Positions 1 through 5,314 of a stretch of DNA of 6,044 nucleotides are shown here, in pieces (the stretch's first letter is position 1; every line of letters begins with the position of its first letter). The position numbers and the translations under genes were made by a program. Source of the stretch: an uncultured delta proteobacterium (GTDB taxonomy: Bacteria > Myxococcota_A > Polyangia > Polyangiales > Ga0077539); the NCBI GenBank assembly GCA_903860995.1, contig CAIOSS010001269.1, forward strand, positions 1 through 6,044, read 5' to 3'. The notes below the pieces were generated by a model. The model did not search any database, was not told where the DNA came from, and was given only the letters and a program-made list of their open reading frames with translations.

Positions 1-171
1 CCTGCCGCGGTGGCGCCCGCCGTCGCAGCCGACGACCCACCGCGCCGTCGGCATCGCCACGGTCACGGCCACGGCGCGGCCCCCGCCGCGGCCCCCCCAG
101 CGGGGGCCGCGCACCCCCCGACCCGCCCCGCGACCGGTCACACCGGAACCGGCGCATACGACGTCGAGTAA
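1..171 (+). CDS. C-terminal tail of an upstream gene (5' end outside window), Pro/Ala/His-rich
   Basis: Reading from base 1, 56 codons run open to a TAA at 169-171, four bases before the start of the M1 peptidase gene. The peptide is low complexity: an Ala/Pro stretch, an Arg/His/Gly run (RRRHRHGHGHG), more Ala/Pro, then a short end (GTGAYDVE). Third positions are mostly G or C, as in the neighbouring genes, but the other two + strand frames are also free of stops here, so the frame choice rests on composition and on the neat junction with the next gene. Such tails often end multi-domain signalling or envelope proteins, but no domain is visible and no function can be given. The tight spacing suggests it is cotranscribed with the peptidase gene. 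It may be non-coding. Confidence 0.5.
   Translation, partial: PAAVAPAVAADDPPRRRHRHGHGHGAAPAAAPPAGAAHPPTRPATGHTGTGAYDVE
74..112 (+). repeat. GC-only inverted repeat with two alternative hairpins
   Basis: The 13 bases at 74-86 are the exact reverse complement of 100-112, with a 13-base spacer. Because CGCGGCCCCC occurs twice (75-84 and 87-96), a second, tighter hairpin is possible: 87-96 pairs perfectly with 102-111 around the 5-base loop CCAGC. The two stems share the same 3' arm and exclude each other. No T-tract follows, so it is not a canonical intrinsic terminator. It lies in the 3' end of the upstream reading frame, 64 bases before the M1 peptidase start. It could be a by-product of Pro/Ala codons in very GC-rich DNA, or an RNA structure affecting readthrough into the peptidase gene. 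Confidence 0.5.
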
Positions 172-175
172 TCGG

Positions 176-2023
176 ATGTCCCTCGCACGCGCGGTCGGGG
201 CCGCGCTGGTCCTGCTGCCGATGGGGGCGCTCGCTCAGCCCGCGCCCCGGGTCGCGGACTACACCCTCACGGCCACCCTCGACCCCGTCCGTCACACCGT
301 GCGCGCCGACGGGACCATCCGCTGGACCAACCCCTCCACCGTCGCCGTCTCGGAGCTCTGGCTGCACCAGTACCTCAACGGCTTCGCCGGCCCGCGCACG
401 CACTTCATGCGCACCCGCTCGGGCGACGCGTGGCCTGCGCACCCGCCGCACTGGGGCCGCCTCGCCGTCGAGAGCCTGCGCACCGCCGACGGCGTCGACC
501 TGCTCGCGACCGCCGCCCACGACCCCGCGGTGCCCGACGACGCATCGCAGCTCCACGTCGCGCTGCCGCGGGCGGTGCCGCCCGGGGCATCGATCACCCT
601 CGCCGTGCGCTTCACCGCGACGCTCCCGGAGGCGGTCGCGCGCACCGGGTACCACGGCACCTTCCACATGGTGGCGCAGTGGTTTCCGAAGGTCGCGGTG
701 CTCGAGCGCGACGGCACCTGGAGCCACTTCCCCTTCCACGCCAACAGCGAGTTCTACGCCGACTTCGGCCAGTACGACGTCCGCATCCGGTACCCCCGCG
801 GGTACGTCGTTGGCGCCACCGGGCCTCGCGTCGAGGGCCCCGCGCTCGTCGGCGGGCTCCTGGAGGAGCGCCACGTCATCGAAGGGGTCCACGACTTCGC
901 CTTCGCCGCCTGGAACCGCTTCCGCCGCGCCGACCGGACCATCGGCCGCGTCAACGTGCACGTGCTCCACGCGCCCGGCGACGAGCGCTCCGCCGCGCGC
1001 TCGCTCGACGTGATGGCGGGCGCGCTCCCGGCCTTCGAGCGGCGCTTCGGCGAGTACCCCTACCGGGTGCTGACCATCGTGCTGCCGCCGCCCGGCGCCG
1101 AGGCCGCCGCGGGGATGGAGTACCCGACGCTGATCACCACCGGGGCGCAGTGGTGGCTGCCGCGGCGCGTGCGCGACGTGGAGTACGTCACGCTCCACGA
1201 GTTCGGCCACCAGTACTTCTACGGGATGGTGGCCTCCAACGAGCACCGGTACCCCTTCCTCGACGAGGGCTTCTGCGAGTACGCCACCGCCCGTGTCATG
1301 GAGGACCTCTTCGGACGCGGCGGCCCGATCGTCGACCTCCCGATGGCGGGGCCGCGCTTCGACAGCTGGGCCTGGGAGGCGCTCGGCTCGGCGGGCATCG
1401 CGCACCCGCTGCCGCTCGACCTCGGGGCCGACGAGTACCCCTCCTGGGACCGCTACGGCGAGCACGTGTACTCCCGCACGGCCGTCGTCCTGCGCACCCT
1501 CGAGCGGCGCGTGGGCACCCGGGTGTTCGCCGCGACGCTGCGCGCCTACGTCGACCGCGCGCGCTACACGCACCCCACCCCGGAGGACTTCTACGCCGTC
1601 GTGCGCGAGCGCCTCGGCGCACCGTGGGAGGCCTTCGTCCGCACCGCCTTCGAGACCCCCTGGCGGTACAACCTCGCGGTCACGGAGGCCGCGAGCGCGC
1701 GCGACCCCGGCGGTCGCTGGCGGGGCCGCGCGGTCATCGACCGGGACGGGCCCTTCGCGCTCCCCGTGAACGTGGTCTTCACCGACGTGCGCGGGGGCCG
1801 CCGGGTGGTGCGCATCGCCAACGACCGCCCCGTGACCGTCGTGCCCTACGAGGGCGACGCGGCGCTGCGCTCGGTCTCCGTCGACCCCGAGGACACGATC
1901 CCCCTGGAGCTTCGCCGGCTCGACAACGCGCGCATGGCCCAGGCGCTCGCCGCTCCGGTGCTTCCCCTCATCGGCCGCGTGGCGTACTGGGTCGCGCTCG
2001 CCCTCGGGAGCGTCGGGCCGTGA
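176..2023 (+). CDS. Exported M1-family zinc metallopeptidase (gluzincin)
   Basis: A 615-residue protein. Residues 1-20 form a Sec signal peptide (Arg5, a Leu/Ala/Val core, and ALA before Gln21 as the likely signal peptidase I site), so it acts outside the inner membrane. Residues about 25-250 resemble the M1 N-terminal beta-domain (start YTLTATLDP). The catalytic core holds GMEYP (313-317), the equivalent of GAMEN; HEFGH (341-345), where His341 and His345 bind zinc and Glu342 is the catalytic base; and DEGF with Glu364, the third zinc ligand at the exact HExxH-x18-E spacing. Tyr432 in the YSRTAVVLRTLERR segment fits the transition-state tyrosine. Known M1 enzymes remove N-terminal residues; the substrate here is unknown. 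The last ~25 residues are hydrophobic and could anchor the C-terminus. The frame is open back to the window start, so ATG 176 was chosen for its signal peptide and its position just after the upstream stop; the ribosome site is weak. The next gene overlaps its stop codon. Confidence 0.9.
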   Translation: MSLARAVGAALVLLPMGALAQPAPRVADYTLTATLDPVRHTVRADGTIRWTNPSTVAVSELWLHQYLNGFAGPRTHFMRTRSGDAWPAHPPHWGRLAVESLRTADGVDLLATAAHDPAVPDDASQLHVALPRAVPPGASITLAVRFTATLPEAVARTGYHGTFHMVAQWFPKVAVLERDGTWSHFPFHANSEFYADFGQYDVRIRYPRGYVVGATGPRVEGPALVGGLLEERHVIEGVHDFAFAAWNRFRRADRTIGRVNVHVLHAPGDERSAARSLDVMAGALPAFERRFGEYPYRVLTIVLPPPGAEAAAGMEYPTLITTGAQWWLPRRVRDVEYVTLHEFGHQYFYGMVASNEHRYPFLDEGFCEYATARVMEDLFGRGGPIVDLPMAGPRFDSWAWEALGSAGIAHPLPLDLGADEYPSWDRYGEHVYSRTAVVLRTLERRVGTRVFAATLRAYVDRARYTHPTPEDFYAVVRERLGAPWEAFVRTAFETPWRYNLAVTEAASARDPGGRWRGRAVIDRDGPFALPVNVVFTDVRGGRRVVRIANDRPVTVVPYEGDAALRSVSVDPEDTIPLELRRLDNARMAQALAAPVLPLIGRVAYWVALALGSVGP

Positions 2024-2874
2024 TCCGCCGCTGGCTCTCGACGGGCGGTCGCGCGGGCGTCGTGTGGGGCGTCGCCGCGATCGAGCTCGGGCTCGCGTGG
2101 CTGCTCGCGCTCGCCGCCACAGCCTCGCTGACCGGCACGCTCTCGCGCCACCCGCAAGGGTCCATCGCCCTCCACGCGCAGGGAGGGCGGCTGCTGGGCG
2201 AGCTCATCGCGCTGCACGCCCACGCGTGGGAGCCGACGGCGGGCCTCCTGGGCGTCGTCTTCCTCGTGCAGGCGGGCGCCTGGATGCTGCTGGGGGGGAT
2301 GTTCCCGGTGCTGGGGGCGACCACCGGGGTGCGCTGGCACCGGGCGGCCGCGGAGTCGCTGCGCCGCGCCCCGACGCTGCTCGGCCTCGCGGCGATCGCG
2401 GGCCTCGGCTACGCGCTGGCGGGCTTCGCGGGCTACGCCGCCGCGGGCTGGGCGACGCGCGAGGCGGCGCACCGCGTGGATGTGCGCGCCATCACGGCGC
2501 TGGGCGGCACGGGGTGGCTGCTGGGCGGCGCGCTCGCGTGGGCCATCGGGCTCTGGCACGACGTGGCCCGCGCGCACGCCATGGCGCGCGGTCGGACGGC
2601 GATGCAGGCGTCGGGTTCGGCGGCGTTGCAGATGGTGCGCGAGCCCGTAGCGACGGTGGCGGCGGGCGCGGGCTACGGGCTGGTGGCGTGGACGTACGTC
2701 GCGGCGGCGGCGGCGCTCGCGGGGCTGCTGGACGCGCGGGCGTCGCGGGCGGGCGTAGTCGCCGCGCTGCTGGGGGCGCAGCACCTCGTGGTGCTCGGGC
2801 GGGTGCACGCGCGGATGAAATGGTTCGTGTGGCTGGGCGGCCGGGTGACGGCGGCGAAGGCGCGCGCAGAGTAG
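2020..2874 (+). CDS. Six-helix integral membrane protein of unknown function, coupled to the M1 peptidase gene
   Basis: A 284-residue protein starting at GTG 2020, which overlaps the TGA of the peptidase gene (GTGA). A GGGAG at 2006-2010, nine bases upstream, supports this start although the frame is open far upstream. Hydrophobic segments lie at about 14-37, 74-100, 118-145, 158-180, 210-237 and 245-262, suggesting six transmembrane helices. Between helices 1 and 2 is a ~37-residue loop with His44, His52, His66, His68, Glu61 and Glu71. Between helices 4 and 5 is a basic loop (DVARAHAMARGR) that by positive charge is probably cytoplasmic, putting the His/Glu loop outside. The C-terminus is basic (RMKW, then KAR). 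I do not recognise a characterised family; the layout resembles uncharacterised membrane proteins seen in Myxococcota and Acidobacteria. The coupling suggests it is made together with the peptidase, perhaps as a membrane partner, but nothing shows transport or catalysis. Confidence 0.85.
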   Translation: MIRRWLSTGGRAGVVWGVAAIELGLAWLLALAATASLTGTLSRHPQGSIALHAQGGRLLGELIALHAHAWEPTAGLLGVVFLVQAGAWMLLGGMFPVLGATTGVRWHRAAAESLRRAPTLLGLAAIAGLGYALAGFAGYAAAGWATREAAHRVDVRAITALGGTGWLLGGALAWAIGLWHDVARAHAMARGRTAMQASGSAALQMVREPVATVAAGAGYGLVAWTYVAAAAALAGLLDARASRAGVVAALLGAQHLVVLGRVHARMKWFVWLGGRVTAAKARAE

Positions 2875-2929
2875 GCCGCTGGGGGGCACCGAGGGAGGCG
2901 TCCCGCCCCGGTCGCAGACGTGGAGAGGG

Positions 2930-2963
2930 TTGACCGCACCACCGCATTGCCCCCGAATCGGGG
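2930..2963 (+). promoter_or_regulatory. Possible sigma70-type promoter with overlapping palindrome
   Basis: TTGACC at 2930-2935 matches five of six bases of a -35 box. Seventeen bases downstream is CCGAAT (2953-2958), which matches only the last three bases of TATAAT. That weak -10 lies inside a 13-base palindrome, CCCCGA-A-TCGGGG (2951-2963), which could be an operator. Transcription would then start near 2965, leaving a leader of about 36 bases. This gap of 126 bases is the only non-coding + strand space before the lipoprotein pair, so a promoter is expected somewhere here, but the -10 is poor. Confidence 0.25.
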
Positions 2964-2989
2964 CCCTTCCAACCCCCGTGTCACTCCCC

Positions 2990-2995
2990 GAAGGA
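2990..2995 (+). promoter_or_regulatory. Ribosome binding site of the cysteine-rich lipoprotein gene
   Basis: GAAGGA sits five bases before ATG 3001, the best Shine-Dalgarno match in the window. It decides the start of this gene: the frame is open upstream to a GTG at 2920, but that start would place a polar 27-residue extension ahead of the lipoprotein signal peptide. Confidence 0.7.
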
Positions 2996-3000
2996 TCTCC

Positions 3001-3672
3001 ATGAACCGCGCCCTGCTCCGATCGATCGTGCTCTTCACCGCGACGTCGGCGTGCCTCGAAGACACGGGCACCCGGCCCAACGTGTCCCAGGGCGACGCCG
3101 CCATCGTCTTCAACGACGTCGGAACGATCCCGCAGCCCGATGTGGGTTCGCTGCCGGACACGGGCGCCACGACCGACCGGGCTGCGACGACGGACACCGG
3201 CGCCCCGACGGACACGGGAACGCCGACGGACACGGGAACACCGACGGACACGGGAACACCGACGGACACGGGCGCGCCGACGGACGCGGGTACACCGACG
3301 GATGTGGGCGCACCGACGGATGTGGGCGCGCCGACGGACACAGGGCTGTCGACCGACGCGGGCGCTTGCGCGGCTGGGCTCGCGCCGTGCCCCGGCCCGG
3401 GCGGCGCACCGGTCTGTACGAGCCTCGTCGTGGACACCACGAACTGCGGCGCGTGCGGCATCCGCTGCTGCGGCGTCGCCGACCGGTGCGTCGCGGGCGC
3501 GTGCACCTCGCGCTGCCCCACGCTCATGGAGTCGTGCCCCGCGACCGCGACCGCGGACGCAGGGTGCATCGCGACCCGCTGCGTCGACGTCTCCGTCGAT
3601 GGGCTCAACTGCGGGGCGTGCGGGCACGCGTGCGTCGACGGCAAGGGTTGTGTGAGCGGCCGATGCATCTGA
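3001..3672 (+). CDS. Cysteine-rich lipoprotein with PTDTG-repeat tether and two NCGACG modules
   Basis: A 223-residue protein. Residues 1-17 form a lipoprotein signal peptide (Arg3 and Arg7, then SIVLFTATSA) with Cys18 as the lipidation site; the lipobox TSAC is acceptable but lacks the usual Leu at -3. Residues 57-122 are tandem hexapeptides of the form PTD-T/V/A-G-x, an extended acidic tether. Residues 123-223 hold 18 cysteines in two modules: Cys139-x9-Cys149-x2-Cys152-x3-Cys156-x6-Cys163-x4-Cys168, and Cys194-x9-Cys204-x2-Cys207-x3-Cys211-x5-Cys217-x4-Cys222, each containing NCGACG. Such modules are frequent in exported myxobacterial proteins; their function is not established to my knowledge. 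Disulfide bonding is inferred from export and the even count. It is probably an envelope- or surface-anchored protein projected on a stalk. The PNGase F-like gene starts 14 bases after its stop, or overlaps it by 10 bases, indicating one operon. Confidence 0.85.
   Translation: MNRALLRSIVLFTATSACLEDTGTRPNVSQGDAAIVFNDVGTIPQPDVGSLPDTGATTDRAATTDTGAPTDTGTPTDTGTPTDTGTPTDTGAPTDAGTPTDVGAPTDVGAPTDTGLSTDAGACAAGLAPCPGPGGAPVCTSLVVDTTNCGACGIRCCGVADRCVAGACTSRCPTLMESCPATATADAGCIATRCVDVSVDGLNCGACGHACVDGKGCVSGRCI
3169..3366 (+). repeat. 18-nt in-frame tandem repeat (minisatellite) coding for the PTDTG tether
   Basis: Eight good copies of an 18-base unit (consensus CCGACGGACACGGGAACA) run from 3205 to 3348, with diverged copies on both sides (3169-3186, 3187-3204, 3349-3366), giving about 11 units. 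The copies at 3223-3240 and 3241-3258 are identical, and the one at 3205-3222 differs only in its last base. Those at 3295-3312 and 3313-3330 form a second near-identical pair with GATGTG in place of GACACG. This pattern points to recent local duplications. Because the unit is six codons, gain or loss of a copy keeps the frame and changes only tether length. Confidence 0.9.
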
Positions 3673-3686
3673 TCCCGCGGTACTTG

Positions 3687-4808
3687 ATGGCTTCTCGGGC
3701 GCCCTCCGGGATGACGATCCTCGGAGCGCTCGTGTCCGCCGCGGCCCTCGCGGCTTGCGAGGGTACGGCTCCCGCGACGGCGGTCGACGCCGCGACCGAC
3801 GCGCCGCGCGCGGACACGGCGACCGCGGCTCCACCCGACGCCGGGCCCCCCGCGGAGGCCATCACCACCTCGCTCTTCGAGCGGACCCACCTGTACTTTG
3901 CCGGCGCGGACAACCGCCGCGTGGTCGACGCGACGGCGCGCTTCCCCGACGCCGTGGTCGGTCGCTACGCCCGCGCGACGCTCACGCTCACGCTCGCGTG
4001 CCCTTCCGGTCGATGCGACGCGTGGGACCGCGTGGCGGCGCTGTCGGTCCTCGAAGACGCCCCCGACGGCGGCGCCGCAAGGGAGCTGGAGTTCGCCCGC
4101 TTCGTCACGCCCTACGGCGTCGGCGGCACCTGGACCCTCGACCTGACCGACCTCCTCCCGCTCTTCCAGGGTGAGCGTCGGGTGAGGGCCTTCATCGACA
4201 CCTGGGTCGGCCCGGGCAACGCCTCCGGAAACGGCTGGCTGGTCACGGCCTCCATCGCCTTCGAGCCGGGCGCGGCGGAGCACCCCACGCGGGCGGTCAT
4301 CCCGCTGGGCTGGTCGCGCATGGTCTACGGAGACCCCGAGCGCCCCGCGGCGATGCAGCTCAGCCCCCGGCGGGTGCAGGTGCCCGCCGGCGTGCGCGGC
4401 GCGAAGGTGTGGACGGTCACCACGGGCCACGGGCAGGGCAACCGGGACAACTGCGCGGAGTTCTGCCCGCGCACCCACGCCGTGGTCTTCGACGGCGCTC
4501 GCTCCGAGCACCTGCTCTGGCGCGACGACTGCGACCAGAACCCCGTGAGCAACCAGCGCGGCAACTGGCGGCCTTCGCGCGCGGGGTGGTGCCCCGGCGA
4601 CGTCGCGGCGCCGTGGGTCGTCGAGCTCCCCGCGCCGGCCGCGGGCGAGCACACCGTCGCCTATGACGTCGAGGAGCAGGTGAACACCTGCCGCCCCGGC
4701 GCGACGCCCTGTACGGGCTGCGTCTTCCGGACGACCTGCGACTACAACGACTCGACGCACACGGAGCCCCACTACCGGCTCGCGGCGTACCTCCTGCTCA
4801 CCGATTGA
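3687..4808 (+). CDS. Peptide-N-glycosidase F-like lipoprotein (PNGase F family amidase)
   Basis: PNGase F hydrolyses the bond between asparagine and the first GlcNAc of N-glycans. This 373-residue product has a lipoprotein signal ending LAAC (Cys24), an Ala/Asp/Pro/Thr-rich tether to about residue 55, then both PNGase F beta-sandwich domains. Against the Elizabethkingia enzyme as I recall it (mature numbering), CPSGRCDAWDR (105-115) matches CPNKTCDEWDR, so Asp114 equals catalytic Asp60; RFVTPY (138-143) matches RFITPY; NCAEFC (255-260) matches GCAEWC, so Glu258 equals Glu206; GNWRPSRAGWCPG (292-304) is nearly identical, with Arg298 equal to Arg248. Cysteine pairs 105/110, 256/260 and 282/302 keep the three known disulfides. 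The Glu118 position is Asp171 (FIDTW versus YTETW). Residues 335-351 add CysX6CysX2CysX5Cys, absent from the prototype. Start: ATG 3687 gives a compact signal peptide; ATG 3663 (eight more residues, 10-base overlap with the previous gene) and ATG 3711 are possible, none with a good ribosome site. Likely surface- or periplasm-facing; substrate unknown. Confidence 0.88.
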   Translation: MASRAPSGMTILGALVSAAALAACEGTAPATAVDAATDAPRADTATAAPPDAGPPAEAITTSLFERTHLYFAGADNRRVVDATARFPDAVVGRYARATLTLTLACPSGRCDAWDRVAALSVLEDAPDGGAARELEFARFVTPYGVGGTWTLDLTDLLPLFQGERRVRAFIDTWVGPGNASGNGWLVTASIAFEPGAAEHPTRAVIPLGWSRMVYGDPERPAAMQLSPRRVQVPAGVRGAKVWTVTTGHGQGNRDNCAEFCPRTHAVVFDGARSEHLLWRDDCDQNPVSNQRGNWRPSRAGWCPGDVAAPWVVELPAPAAGEHTVAYDVEEQVNTCRPGATPCTGCVFRTTCDYNDSTHTEPHYRLAAYLLLTD

Positions 4809-4829
4809 CGAGCGGGCGCGGAGGGCGCG

Positions 4830-5261
4830 TCAGGTGGCGGCGTGTACCACCAGCACCGGGCAGGTCACCGCGCGGATGATCGACTGCGCGCTGCTGCCGA
4901 GGATGCGGGTGACCAGGCGCGGGAGGTTCGTGCCGACGACCACCATCTCCGCGCCGGTCTCCTTCACGAGGTCGCCGATGATGTCCGCGAGGTCGCCGTC
5001 GAGGAAGCGCGTGGTGATCTTCGCGCCGCTCGCGCGGTGCGGCTCGGCGGCCTGTTCGAGCTGGCGGTGCAGCTCCTGGGCGTGCGCGGCGAGGCGCTCG
5101 GCCGGCTCGATGAGGGTCACGTCCATCACGGTGATCTGGGTCGGCTGCCAGGCGTGCACCAGCACCACCTCGGCGCCCAGGTCACGGGCCAGGTCGACCC
5201 CGTAGGAGACGGCGTTCTGGGAGGTCGGGCCGAGGTCGGTGGCGATGAGCAGGGTTCTCAT
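4830..5261 (-). CDS. Universal stress protein (UspA family), single domain
   Basis: A 143-residue cytoplasmic protein with the complete USP fold: strand 1 MRTLLIATD (Asp9 at the usual nucleotide-contact site), VVLVHAW (32-38), a central helix rich in Gln/Glu/His, the KETGAEMVVVGTN segment (100-112) and the closing strand CPVLVV (134-139). Family members act in stress survival, many by binding ATP through G-x2-G-x9-G-S/T. Here that loop reads Gly110, Leu113 in place of the second Gly, and Gly122-Ser123, one residue shorter, so nucleotide binding is doubtful. The start at ATG 5261 places strand 1 at the N-terminus as in the family. A GTG at 5279 in the same frame would add six residues; a GGAGGAG (5294-5300, - strand) lies 14 bases before it, longer than usual spacing, so this alternative stays open. 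It lies downstream of the transporter gene on the same strand, 53 bases away, and converges on the PNGase F-like gene with a 21-base gap. Confidence 0.92.
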   Translation of the reverse strand: MRTLLIATDLGPTSQNAVSYGVDLARDLGAEVVLVHAWQPTQITVMDVTLIEPAERLAAHAQELHRQLEQAAEPHRASGAKITTRFLDGDLADIIGDLVKETGAEMVVVGTNLPRLVTRILGSSAQSIIRAVTCPVLVVHAAT

Positions 5262-5314
5262 GGCCGATGGGGGTACCACGGATCACGCACGGGCTCCTCC
5301 CGTCGCGTCGCCCC

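Noticed and set aside
430..2019. An upstream extension of the membrane protein frame that would make an 814-residue product.
   Set aside because: The extra part is Arg/Pro/Ala-rich noise overlapping the M1 peptidase gene in another frame. Membrane-protein-like sequence begins exactly at GTG 2020, which has a ribosome site.
3205..3348. A possible CRISPR array or regulatory iteron cluster, given regular repeats.
   Set aside because: The 18-base units abut directly with no unique spacers, stay in frame with the lipoprotein gene and encode a typical tether.
1846..3834. A 662-codon open frame on the - strand, very Arg-rich.
   Set aside because: The composition (long runs of Arg, Ala and Pro with no domain) is typical of a shadow frame; it overlaps three well-supported + strand genes.
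2673..4772. A 699-codon open frame on the - strand across the lipoprotein pair.
   Set aside because: It is antisense to two genes with clear signal peptides, lipobox cysteines and PNGase F motifs. Its Val/Ser/Gly repeats are the reverse reading of the PTDTG repeat, and lack of stops is expected in DNA this GC-rich.
4809..4829. A bidirectional terminator between the convergent genes.
   Set aside because: The 21 bases are GC-rich but offer only a 4-bp GCGC pairing and no T-tract on either strand; termination cannot be supported from sequence.
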